Part shown: positions 1 to 12,100 of the stretch, piece after piece
Position numbering within the stretch: position 1 is the stretch's first letter
Layout: each line of letters starts with the position of its first letter
Origin: Chaetomium olivaceum
Lineage: Eukaryota; Ascomycota; Sordariomycetes; Sordariales; Chaetomiaceae
Reading direction: 5' to 3'
DNA length: 64,000 bases
NCBI GenBank assembly: GCA_039881045.1
Contig: JAYWVB010000092.1
Coordinates: forward strand, 1 to 64,000
Translations under genes and position numbers: made by a program
Notes under the pieces: model-generated
The model's input: only the letters and a program-made list of their open reading frames with translations
Told to the model about the DNA's origin: nothing
Databases searched by the model: none

Positions 1-347
1 GACGGGGTAGTTTGGACAGGCTGCCAGGGGCACTTACACGGGCGGTACGTACTTGGGTTACTCCGTGTCCAGTACAGTGTTTGCACTATAGGGGTCAAAT
101 CCCACCGAGGCTTTGCCGACGCGCGGCTCAAACAAGCAGCGAGCTCCCAACCTGGGAGCGAGTCCCACTGGGCCAAGCCAAGCCAAACCAGCCTCAGGCC
201 AGCTCCGACCTCTTACGCCGCCCCAAGTTGGTTGGTTGTTGGAACCTGGAACCGTCACAACCATCCTCCATCAACAACCCGTCTACCACAACAAGCATCA
301 TCACCAACCACCATCGCCACGGTTATTGCCCCCGCTCGACCGTCGCG
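1..347. other. 5' flank of the V-ATPase gene
   Basis: Upstream region and probable 5' UTR of the gene starting at 348. It is C/A-rich near the start codon (CAACAA/CATCATC tracts at about 265-320), as is common in fungal leaders. No other gene is recognised here. Confidence 0.5.
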
Positions 348-3321
348 ATGGCACCGGCACGAGATACGCCGTTCCGCTCGGCGGACATGAGCATGGTGCA
401 GCTCTACATTTCCAACGAAATCGGTCGCGAAGTCGTCAATGCCCTCGGCGAACTCGGTTTGGTGCAGTTTCGAGACCTCAATGGCGAGCTGAGCGCCTTC
501 CAGCGTGCATTCACCCAGGATATCCGCCGTCTTGACAATGTCGAGCGCCAGCTGCGTATGTCGCCTCATAACAATTGGACCCCTCAATCCCATTCCCAAT
601 CCCAATCCCCTCGCTAACCGCTGGCAACGTATGCAGGCTACTTCCATGCCCAGATGGACAAGGCCGGCATCGCTCTTCGCAAGCTCGATCTGGATGTCGA
701 CACCCTCGCCCCGCCCACCACCACCGAGATTGACGAGCTCGCCGAGCGTAGCCAGAGCCTGGAGCAGCGCGTGTCCTCGCTGAACGAGAGCTACGAGACC
801 CTGAAGAAGCGCGAGGTTGAGCTGACCGAATGGCGCTGGGTGCTGCGGGAGGCCGGCGGCTTCTTCGACCGCGCCCACGGCAACGTCGAGGAGATCCGCG
901 CATCCACTGACAACGACGACGCCCCGCTGCTGCAGGACGTCGAGCACCACCTCTCGGCCCCGGAGGTCGAGCGGTCCTTCTCCGGCATGAACATCGGTTT
1001 TGTGGCTGGTGTGATCGCCCGCGACCGCGTGGCTGCCTTTGAGCGCATCTTGTGGCGCACCCTGCGCGGCAACCTGTACATGAATCAGGCCGAGATCCCC
1101 GATCCGCTCGTCGACCCTACCACCAACGAGCCAGTGCAGAAGAACGTGTTCGTCATCTTCGCCCACGGCAAGGAGATCCTGGCCAAGATCCGGAAGATCT
1201 CGGAGTCCATGGGCGCCGAGGTGTACAATGTCGACGAGAACAGCGATCTGCGGAGGGACCAGGTGCATGAGGTCAATGCCCGCCTCAACGACGTCCAGAG
1301 CGTCCTGCGCAACACTCAGCAGACCCTCGAGGCCGAGCTCACCCAGATCTCGCGGTCTCTGTCGGCCTGGATGATCCTGGTTGGCAAGGAGAAGGCCGTT
1401 TACAACTCGCTCAACAACTTCTCCTACGACCGCGCCCGTCGCACCCTGATCGCCGAGGGCTGGTGCCCGACGCACGACCTGCCGCTCATCCGATCGACCC
1501 TGCAGGACGTGACCAACCGAGCCGGCTTGTCGGTGCCGTCCATCATCAACGTGATCAGCACCAACAAGAAGCCGCAACGTACCTCAAGACCAACAAGTTT
1601 ACCGAGGCCTTCCAGACGATTGTCAATGCCTACGGCACAGCCACGTACCAGGAGGTCAACCCGGCCATCCCCGTCATCGTCACCTTCCCCTTCCTGTTCG
1701 CCGTCATGTTTGGTGATCTTGGCCACGCCATCATCATGCTCTGTGCCTCGCTCGCCATGATCTACTGGAGAAGCCGTTGAAGAAGGTCACGTTTGAGCTT
1801 TTCGCCATGGTCTACTACGGTCGTTACATCGCCTTGGTCATGGCTGTCTTCTCCATCTACACCGGTCTCATCTACAACGACATCTTCTCCAAGTCCATGA
1901 CGCTGTTCAAGAGTTCGTGGAGTGGGACGTTCCGGATGATTTCAAAACCGGCCAGACGGTCACCGCGCAGATCCGGGACCCCAACTACCGCTACCCCTTC
2001 GGCCTGGATTGGCGCTGGCATGGCACCGAGAACGACCTGCTGTTCAGCAACAGCTACAAGATGAAGATGAGTATCATCCTCGGCTGGGCCCACATGACCT
2101 ACTCCCTCTGCTTCGCCTACATCAACGCCCGCCACTTTAAGCGGCCCGTCGACATCTGGGGCAACTTCCTCCCCGGCATGATCTTCTTCCAGGCCATCTT
2201 CGGTTACCTGGTTATGTGCATTATTTACAAGTGGACCGTCGACTGGTTCGCCATCGGCCAGCAGCCCCCCGGCCTGCTGAACATGCTAATCTACATGTTC
2301 CTCCCAGCCCGGCTTCATCGACGTGCCGCTGTACCCCGGCCAGAAATACGTCCAGGTCGGCCTGCTGCTCCTCGCCCTCGTCCAGGTGCCCATCCTCTTG
2401 TTCCTCAAGCCCTTCTGGCTGCGCTGGGAGCACAACCGCGCCCGCGCCAAGGGCTATCGCGGCATCGGCGAGAGCTCGCGGGTTAGCGCGCTGGACGAGG
2501 ACGATGATGCGGGTGCTGCCAACGGGAGGCACAGTGTGGACAGTGCCGGCGAGGGCGCTGCTATGATTGCGCAGGATCTGGATGGGGACGATGAGGATGA
2601 TGGTCATGGTGGCCATGGCGGCGAGTTCGATTTCGGCGAGGTCATGATTCATCAGGTCATTCACACCATTGGTATGTCCCCCCCCCCCCCCTCTCCCCTT
2701 TCTCAGCGTAATTGTCGTTTATGGATTGCTTTACTAACCCACGTGTCTGCTCGTAATGAAATAGAGTTCTGCCTCAACTGTGTCTCGCACACGGCGTCGT
2801 ACCTCCGTCTCTGGGCGCTCTCCCTCGCCCACCAGCAGCTCTCGGCCGTGCTGTGGTCCATGACCATGGGCCCTGCCCCGCCGGGTCGGGCATCGGCGGT
2901 GCCATCTTCCTTGTTATTGTCTTTGCCGCTTTCTTTTGTCTGAGCTGTATCATTCTGATTATTATGGAGGGTGTTTCGGCTATGGTGAGTTGCCTCTTCC
3001 TCTTTTTCCTACATCACTTCCCCTGCAGTCGTTGGGCTGTGGTGGTAGTGGTGGTGGGGTGGTGGTGATGGTGGAGTGTTTATTCTCTGATGAGACGATG
3101 CTAACAAGATTGTGTGACAGCTTCACTCGTTGCGTCTGGCGTGGGTTGAGTCATTCTCCAAATTTGCCGAGTTTGGCGGGTGGCCGTTTGCGCCCTTCTC
3201 GTTCAAACAGCTGCTGGAGGAGTCGGAGGAAAAATATATGGATGATAGCGGCTTGGGGGGGGAACCGGCAACAGGATTTGGAGATTTTTATCCTGCCGTG
3301 CGGGTGTGTAGTATAGTTTAG
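348..3321 (+). CDS. vph1: V-type proton ATPase subunit a (Vph1-like), frame broken
   Basis: Membrane subunit a of the V0 sector, which forms the proton half-channels that acidify vacuole and Golgi. The start at 348 is the first ATG of the conserved N-terminus (FRSADMSMVQLYI). Exons are 348-555, 637-2671, 2765-2984 and 3121-3321, with GTATGT or GTGAGT donors and CTAAC before the second and third acceptors; the total fits about 888 residues, the family's usual size. An N-terminal cytosolic coiled region is followed by membrane segments and motifs such as PFGLDWRWHGTEN and NCVSHTASYLRLWALSLAHQQ. The conserved sequence changes frame near 1575, 1768, 1920, 2304 and 2880. Each break is one base (four losses, one gain), so the frame is restored overall. 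Strong conservation on both sides suggests sequence errors rather than decay. Family assignment is secure; whether the gene is functional cannot be told from this sequence. Confidence 0.93.
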
Positions 3322-6300
3322 CATGCATGCATAGATCAATGGCGGATTTTGTTTTGTTTGTGTTGTTTCGTGTTGTTGTTTTGCGCTGTTCTCCTCTGCT
3401 CTGCTGTGTTTCGATATCTGGAGATCTGGTAGGGGTGGTGGGGTGAGGGAAGGATACTGCGTGATACCAATCACAACCTCTGGTGAGTCTCAGGGTAACC
3501 CCCCACCCCACAAAGGTAACTCCCTATTCAAGCAGCCAGACCACGACTGTATTCCAACGGTCGTCCCCCAGCGACATTACATATATGCACATAGTTAGCT
3601 CTCAAGTGCACCGGAAAGTCTATCAGCCAGGGAGACGGAAATCCCGAGATCGCATGCTCAGAGAGAGTTGCCACCTAATTTCCCTTGCCCCTTACGGAGC
3701 TGAAACAAGTGGCAATGGAAGTGGTAGTAGTATAGTGACGTTCGTTTTAGGGTACATGTCCCGCAAGTAGCTTGTCTCGGTGATGAAAGGTGGTTTGGGA
3801 GGGCCTTTCGTCCTGGGGGGTGTAAAATCCCGCGTCCGGTCATCTCCGAATGCAAGGCCTTCTTTGGGAAGATGATGTTGCGTGGGGTTGGGCTGCGTGG
3901 GCTGTTCCAAGTCCCTCAGCCCTGTTACGATTGGTACTATGTTTTGGGGAGGTCTAAGGGACACTACCTATTCAGTACATAATAGGAGCTAGGTGTGTTG
4001 CTCTCGGGCTGAATGTACATTTGGTGAGATCCTGTTTTGGGTGTATCCAAGAGCCCGACGCCTAATCCGGGCGAAGGACCGTGGCTGTCTGATAGGCTCC
4101 GCGTGTGGGGGAGGCATTTAAAGGTGCACTTCGTAGTACAGGAACTGACCAGTTATCGTCAGCTATCACGGCCTCGCTACCTATCTTGACTCGAAACGTG
4201 GGAGTGGGTTTCCGATCTGGTGTTACCACACCTCGCGTGCCTCTCCCGATGGGACTTGTTCGTTTCGAACTCACCGGGAGAGGGAACGGTGTGACAGTGA
4301 TGGTCAGCAGCTAGAGAGTATTAGTGCAAAACGGAGACTCGATGATGTGATGAAGACGGGGGCGTCATGGCCCCAACCGAAAGCCGGTGTCTCGAGAAAA
4401 TAGCTACTCCGCAAGGCGCGAACGGCGGAGTCGCGCTTGATACGGCCACCCCGTTACTCTTACCCTCCTCCAGATCTCGGTACCCACACCCCCGTTCTTC
4501 GGCCGGTCCGGCGCTTGCATGCTGTGTAACCCGAGTCTTCAAACCCCGGGGGCGGACGCAGGTTGACTGCCCGGAGAACGCCGGCCGTCGGGATTCAGGG
4601 GTAAACTCACCACCACCGGCTTCGCCTCAGCCGGAACTTCTGGAGTTAATAGTTCTTCTTTTTTCCCGTGCCGATGCCGATGGAGTGTTTGGGGGCTGGA
4701 GGAGGAGCCGTTTCTATTTCCGCCGTTGGCAGGGTGGTTTCCATGCAATGGGAAAGAAAAACAACACCACCACCAGCCTATAGACATCGACGATCTATCT
4801 TCATGGGGCCAAAACCCCACGACACCCTCTCACCGTCAATGCCTGGCCAGCTCATATCCCCAGAATCCTACCCCCCACTCAGCCACAGGTCCGGGACCCG
4901 GGGAAACCCTAAAATAGCCCCCAAGAATGGAGCTACACTAGTGTAGATATGTAAATGCGCCCCACGCCGCACACCCCAGCACTTACACGCCATAGCCGCG
5001 TTTCAACATCCCGCAGTCTAGATCCATGGCCCGCATCCCAGAGAACGAAGTTCCGCATCTCACTCGCAAAACCACAAATAAAAAGTCCCGGGTCCCCTTG
5101 TTCCCGGCCGGGCCCATGCAGTAAGCGATTCGCGCTCCCCCATACATACCTCTGCAGAAAGCGCGAATCCGCCTGCACTGACATGGCAGAGCAAAACAAC
5201 ACAGCCAAGGCCGCCCGCCACCTGTGTCAGGGCCGCCATCTCTCACGCCTCCCTACCGCGGGCCGAGACACGCCATGTACTGTAGTTTAATTGATTGCCA
5301 TATTTCGTAAAAATGCCATTTATGTATCCGTATGTAATACCAGTAAGCTCACGTCAAACCCACAATACAACAACGACAACACAAGACCTCCTCCCCTCCC
5401 TGGCCGATACCCTCCCCGTGCCTCACAGCAGCTTCCTTACCAAAGTCCCACCATGAAACAACACAGTTGCACATAACATACCCCCTACCACCAGACATCA
5501 AACCCCCATCTCCCGGCACACACACAACCAAGTACGAGACTATTATTACTTTACACAGCAAGACAGGAAGGGTGTCTAACCAACCCCCGGTACCACCGCT
5601 GGCGACAAGCACCGACGGCATTGTATTATGACTGAATAACTAGTATCTGTACGATACGACCGCGGCCCAGCAGTCTGTTAGTTACACTACATAGTAAGTC
5701 AGGTTCTTTCATTTGCGCCTCATCACAGCATACGAGCCTCTCGCTTGCTTGTGCCGTGTTTCCTTGCTGGGGATGAAACGTCAAGAAGATCAAGGCGAGG
5801 GAGGACGCTTCAACAAAGCCAAGCAGCCGTTCGATGCCGTGGCCAATTAGGATGTTAGGAAGAGCAGTGAGTTGTGACAAAGTATCATCTGGGGGATTTT
5901 GTTCTGGGAGTGGCATACTCTGTCTTGGTTGTTCGTTGTCTGGTTGGTTGGTTGGTTGGTCGGTCGGTATTCTGTTTGGCCTGCCTTGGTGAAACAATCA
6001 TGGCCGTTTTCGTCAGACACGAGTTGACTACCAATGGGGGAACAAAGATGGGGATGTTGCTTGCTGAAGGCGGAAACATACTGTAAAGCCATGATAGATA
6101 CCTAGGGCTGATAAGTTTGTGATGAAATGCCAAAGTGAGGACCAAGATGGAGAATAAATAACTAAGTTTTGGTCACGACTGCACATCACACATTGCCGAA
6201 GAACATCAATGATTGTAGTTCAGTCTACCCGGCGGCTTAACCACCGGGGTATGGTATATTCCCATTTCTTTCTCTCCTCGGTCTAGTATATCAAATAGAC

Positions 6301-7087
6301 TCAAAGCGAAAGCCAAACCAAACCAAGCCAATTCAAACCCAAGCCAAACCCATCTAATTCAGCAAAAGCCATCGTTCTATTGCACTCCCTTTCCATTGCG
6401 TTCCTTTCCTTTCCCTCCTTCCCCGTCTCACCCTACCGATACCAGTGGTGGCATCTCGGGCAGACAACCAATTCGAAAGGACTCAACCAACCAACGAAGT
6501 AGCCACCTGAAGTCGATAAATCCACTGTTGCCTCTCCCGCCCCCACCCATCATCCTCCCTGTCTCTGAAATTGCCCCAAAGACAAAGGGAGCGAGAAATG
6601 CAAAGAAAACGCCATGCCGTGTGCTCGCAAAACTTGTAAAACCAACTCAAAAACAAAATAAAACGCCGTGTTCTTGTCTCGAGCCTCCCATCTGGTGACA
6701 AAGAAAAGAGATAATAAAAAACAGACAACACCAGAGTGGGTATGCTGACCTCGAGCAAGAATATGCAGATTAAACTTCGTAGATGGGTGAAGTGTGGGTA
6801 TGGTACGGGTATTCCGATAATGATTTGATATGAGAGGGAAACGAGAGACAATGTGAGATATGGGTATGTATGGAAGCGAGTGAGAGTTGTAAAGCTGAGC
6901 TCCCGAGCAGACGCGGTAACCCAGTTTCTCCGCGTGCCCGAGGCCGATGATTAAACAGGTAAGGGTGTGTAGTGGTGGTTGCAAAAGACCATGCCCTGTC
7001 CGCAAGGATGGAACGATGGCCAGTTGACGAAGAATCATAAAGTAGGTAGTGATTGTGGGCGTAGGTTGTCGCTGGGCCCGTGGCGGT
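3322..7087. other. Intergenic region, no gene recognised
   Basis: This 3.8 kb lies between convergent V-ATPase and Sok1 genes, so it holds both 3' UTRs. Open frames are short, overlapping and resemble no family I know. Simple-sequence patches include a (GGTT)n/(GGTC)n run near 5939-5970 and an AACC-rich run near 6310-6352. No tRNA or convincing spliced gene was found. Confidence 0.5.
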
Positions 7088-9114
7088 TTAGATCATCGAG
7101 TTTTGCATGGCACTCAACTCGCCCTCGATATCGCCCTCGTAGGCAATCGGCGCCCACACGCGCCAGTGCAGCACACCCATGTGCGCGAGCCGGAGCGCCA
7201 TGTCATCGACGCAGGCATCATCGCGGGGCTCGCGCGGGGCGTCGCCGCCAAGCAGGCCGCTGGAGCGCTGGCCGTCACTCCTCCGAGAGTCAAGGTGGCG
7301 GCAGGTGTGGCCGCGCCCCGAGGTCGCGTGGGAGAAGAGGGCGACGCCCGACAAGCCCTTGAGCTCGACGACGCGGCGTGCCGTCTCGGAGATCAGACGC
7401 TGCTGGAAGTGTGACTCGACCTCACGGAAGATCTCGGAGTTCATGTCGCCCAGGCAGGCAGCTAACTGATCCTCGAAGCCGGGTAGCGAGGGGGGCGCAT
7501 TGGCGAAGCGCAGAATCTGCAGAGCCATCGGCCCCACAAGGCCCTGCCACCGCTCGGCAGGTGTGCAGGCGCTGGGGGCGGTGTGGAGGAGGGCGAGGAG
7601 CGAGCTGTAGAGCTCCGACCCCCGCGAGCGAGACTCGGCCGAATCCGGGGTGGGCTGTGTGAAGAGACCGCCCGAGTTCCGGGGCGACGAGAAGTTGGAG
7701 CTGCCGTCGCTGAAGGCGAGGCTAGGGGGCCTGGACGAGCCAGCGGCCATGAAGTTGAAGTCGCCCGAAGACCGGTTGTTGGTGAAGTCGTCATTGACGT
7801 ACGACGGAACCCGGAGGCACATTTGTGTCGCCCTTGACAGGCGCTCCAGGTCCTCAAACTTCCGCATGCAGATTTCCAGACAGATGCTGTCGTGCAAATC
7901 GGAGCGGAGCTTGAGGATCCGGTCGTCGTCGAAGACGAACGTAGGCGGGACGGCCTTGTGGCAGGTGGACGGGAGGATGAGCCTCGAGAGAGCCTCGAAG
8001 AAGACGGACATCTCCCCAAACGCGGCCAGGTAGGGCATGGGAGCGCCGTCGTATAACCGCTCCGTGAACTCTAGCGCTGCGCGGTACCACAACCTGGACG
8101 GTGCGATGCTGAGCTTCCGCGACTCCATCTTCCTCACGAAGAAGCGCTGCTCAAAGTGGACGGTATCCTCAATGAGCACCGGGCGCAAGCACCGGATCTG
8201 ATGGTTCGCGACGTCGAGCTTCATGGCCTCCAGCACACTGAGCAGGCTGCGCATCCCCTTGACGAGCTCTGTCATGTCGTTGTTGCGGTTCCCGTTGCTC
8301 AGCTCCTGGTACATCTCGTCGACCCATTCGTCACGCATCGGGGCGCAGTGGAGCTTGAGGACGCTTGCCAACCATGACGCCAGCTTCTCAAGATCGGCGA
8401 CGCCCCGGTTGAACTGCTGCATCAGCAGGTCCACATTCAGCCCCTCATTAAGCAGGTTCCGATCCCGTTGCGGTACCAACGTCTCGATAATCTCCCTGAC
8501 TGCCCGGAGCAGCACCGGCAGACACCAGTCCCCATGGCCGTACCTCGAGTGGAACGTCTCCCTGTCCACGACAAACAGGACCAGCTGCTCATACAGGGCG
8601 TTCCAGAACTGATTCGCCTTTTCTTGCTTCCTCCTCCCCTTGTCGCCATCGAGATTCGGCCTGAAATGCAATTCGGGATCGAAGTTGATGTCGTGGCGAA
8701 GCTTGGGGTTATGTACAATTTTCTGTACGTCAAGTTCACTGAGTGTCGCCTTGGTAACCGGGGCTCTAGTTGGGGCCCTTCAAGGCTGTGCGGCGCCGGA
8801 CGCTGTTCCAGTCCCGGTGTGCGTGCAGGAAGGTATTCGGCTTGTGGCCTCGCGCTCGAGCTGTTTGAGCATGTGGATGGATTCCTCGAAAGTCCTTGTG
8901 TAGGGGTGACAACCCGTGTGCCACGCTCTGATGCACTCTGACTGAGCTTCCGAGATCCTCTGGGCAGGTCTTGCGGAGGCCGAGACATCTCAACGTTATC
9001 TGATTCAGCAGGCGGCGCGCGTGTCTCCGGGGCGGGTTCGGTGGGTATCGGCTCCTCCCCAGAATCCTGTCTCCTGTGAGTCGACATTCCCCCGCCGGCA
9101 CCTTGATCACTCAT
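7088..9114 (-). CDS. sok1: Sok1/Tcp11 family protein, N-terminus frame broken
   Basis: T-complex-11 family protein; yeast Sok1 is a multicopy suppressor of protein-kinase-A defects, so a cAMP/PKA signalling role is inferred. The body (8671 down to 7088) is one uninterrupted frame with family motifs HFRPNLDGDKGRRKQEKA, QFWNALYEQL and a long helical C-terminal domain. Upstream, TKATLSELDVQKIVHNPKLR and HDINFDPEL continue in the same frame, then a stop appears near 8785. Conserved-looking residues continue in the other two frames: HRDWNSVRRRTALKGP in one, FEESIHMLKQLEREATS in another. The first ATG (MSDQGAGGG at 9114) is in the third. Two or three single-base shifts between about 8775 and 8900 explain this; with them the length is about 675 residues. 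A short unrecognised intron is less likely because residues line up on both sides. The N-terminal 100 residues are low complexity, so the start is provisional. Confidence 0.85.
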
Positions 9115-12100
9115 TTTCAAGAAGCTGTGAGTTACTTCGGCCAGTCGCCGAAAGTCGGATTATGTTGATCGAATGTGGGTGCTCGCAGGATGTTCCGGAG
9201 CAGGAAAAGCCGGCAAGGGGTGGAAAATGTATTGGCTTCCTAGCGTATATAAAGAGGCGGAGGGCAGCTGAAAGGCCCTGGTCAGCACCAATGCAAGGAC
9301 CTCGAACGGGGAATGCCACAGGAAAGGTGCAGGGGCAAACAAAGCGGTGGGCAACACAATCCGGAGACGAGGTCTCGTGAGAGCGGCTGGCCGCATGAAG
9401 CACTGTAGCCGTAGCCGGGCTGTGGTCGGGAGAGGGGGGGGATCCTCGAGGGGTAGCAGTGGACGCGGATTCGTGTGATGGGCATGAATGGGCATCGGCG
9501 GAAAGGCGGAAAGGCGAAAAGCCAACAAGTGGTCCGACTTACCTGCAATACTTCCGGTGGCCTGTCTCAGATAGGTATTCCCTTAGAGTACTGACGGGAA
9601 CACGCAGCACACTTTGCGTCGAACAAAGTACCGGACTGAAAAGGGAGCGTCGAGAGGTTGTTGTTTGGAGGAATGGTGCTCCAAAGAAGAGGGTGTTGTG
9701 TTTCCGAGTTGAGAAGGAAAGAGGTCGACAGTGGTTTGCGGTGAGACTCGGAAGATCAAGTCCCAGGGGTCACGATGGAGTCGGAGGAATATCGGCGGTG
9801 AGGCGGGTTTCAATGCAGGTAGGGCCGATGGGATGCGAGGCCGGGCACTTGCAAAGGTGATGAAGCAGCAGCAGCAGCAGTAGCAACAATAGTAGGTATG
9901 GTAGAGGATGGTCGGTACAAACAACAGACCACAATCATGGGATTGAGTAGTAGGAGGAGGAAAGGAGTACGAGAAGGAACGAGAAATAAAAGCTTAATAA
10001 AAAAAAGGAGTGGCGTGCCCCAGCAGGGAGCGGCGTCAGTTATTATTATTCAATACACGGCAAAGGGACAGGCAGGACAGAACGACTGTGTGAACGAGGG
10101 ATGAATGGATGGCAAAAGGAGGGACCAGGGATCCACGGGCATGCCTGGATGGGATGTGGATGAAAGGGACCCAGAAAAAGGAAGCAGGGGCGTGCCATGC
10201 CATGCCACCGCCATCAGCTGCCCTCTGGAACATGCTTAGTGGGGCGCTGGGTCGCGCTGGGAGGGGGCGCTGTTTGGGAGCGACAGCCGTTGCCGGCGCA
10301 GGGTGTGTGCACCAGCGTTCCCCTTCAAGCGGCAGCACTGCTTTTTGGGCAGGAAGAGTTTTGCTGCCAGCGCATTGCACAGTCACCTCAGTCATGGAGG
10401 GATTGGAAAGCCAAGAAAAGGCCGGGATTGATAGGGCCACACCCTCGGGCATCCGAAAACAAAAACAAAATACAGACAAAAAGTGGCACCGGAAACTGGA
10501 ACCCACCTTTTCTTTGCACGGAATTTACGCCAGGCACTGCCCTCGCCTCGAGATGCAAGGTATCTGTTCTGGGCACACCGAAAAGAAAAGAAAAAGGTAC
10601 CTTACCTTTGTACCGGTACGGGGAATTGGGTGGTAAATTGTGATGCCCTCCGCTCAAATGCCACCACAACCGGCAGAACGGCCGCTCTCTTCGCTCTTCG
10701 CTTTTTGGCTGCAAGTTTCTACACAGTAGCCGGGTGGCTGGTGAAGCAATAACTAAGGTACCTAGTAGGCAGGGGAAGGGAAAGCAAAGCGACACTGGTT
10801 GGTACCTACACACTGCTACACTCCCTCGGGCTTTGTTGCCATCGACATCTGGGCAGTCAGGGTCAGGCAGCGAGGCGTGGGGGTAGGAATTACAGATCTG
10901 TACCTCTTGCAGCGTTGCATGTCACCTCTCCAGATTACAAGTAACATCGGGCTACTCGGGAAGCGGACTCGCTCACCCGCTCACCGTGGCCAAGTTTGGG
11001 GTTTGACTGAGAGGCGGCTGGCGGTCAGCGAGGTGGAGGGAGCAAACACGCAACACCAAAGAAAAAGCAGCACACACTTTGTTCACCACAACACACACAC
11101 ACCTCGCCATCGCTAGTCGGTCGCTCATTGCTCGCCCGCAGGCTGGGCAGCCATGGAATGAAAGCAAAGCTGGAGCTGTTCTCGTCGAGTCGGACGTTGC
11201 TTTGGGTTCCTCCTGTCTATGCGCTGTCGGAGCATGATTCATTGCCCTGCCCTCGTCCTCGCCCCTTGGGTGGAAACGCTTGATGGGCAGGGTTGCATAC
11301 GGCAGGCATGTTGCGGTGCGGCAACACGCAGCTTTTGGTCAGCGTTTTGAAACGTTTCTATTCTGTACTCGGCGGAGAATGGCGATGGTCGGGATTAGCC
11401 TGTGCTGTAGTTGGACGGCGAGTCTGGGTGCCACGCTCGGGCTGCTGCTCATGTCATGTCATCTCCATCCCATCCTCTCGGCATGGGAACGGAAGAGAAG
11501 GTCGCAGGTCGCAGGTCGCCCTAGGGTGTGTTGGTGGGTGTGCGCCAAAGCGCCGCGGCTCGGGCAAGCTTTTGGATCATATTTCGAGTCGGTGCCGATC
11601 CGATCCTCTGCTGGCTCCCTTGACCTTGATGGGAGAAGGGAGGAGGAGGACGGCGTTCGCGCGCAAGAAATGAAACCGACAAACCAGCAAAACTAAAGTG
11701 GGCTAATTGTATGTACTTCGTACAGAGTCTCGCCGTCCATTAACCAACTATCGAAAGCACGAACCGGTCTCGCGCTCCGGTGTCCTTGGCTTTGGGGTGC
11801 TTGGCCAAGGGGGTGGAATCGCTCGCCTGATCTTCGTGGATGCGATCGACGATTTCTTGAACATCAAATCGTGCCAACATCCCAACACGGCATGGCTGGC
11901 TCTTCTCTCCCTTGGCCCTCTCCGGATTTTGGCGGTCGGTGGGGTGGAGGGACTCGCGGCTCGTATCCACGTTGCCGTCGGGATGGCCGCGGATGGTAAG
12001 AAGCATGACGAGGCTTGCAGGCAAGTCGCTGGACCCCGGTGGAGAAGGACTCTCTCTGATGACTGCTACGACGCCTTGGACATGCTCACATCCAATGCAC

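Noticed and set aside
61..125. tRNA-like GGGGTCAAATCCC at the left edge
   Set aside because: The T-arm-like string lacks the TTC core and no cloverleaf partner arms are visible.
255..1577. 440-codon minus-strand frame opposite the V-ATPase gene
   Set aside because: Antisense shadow of GC-rich coding sequence; no family resemblance, while the plus strand encodes a clear V-ATPase subunit.
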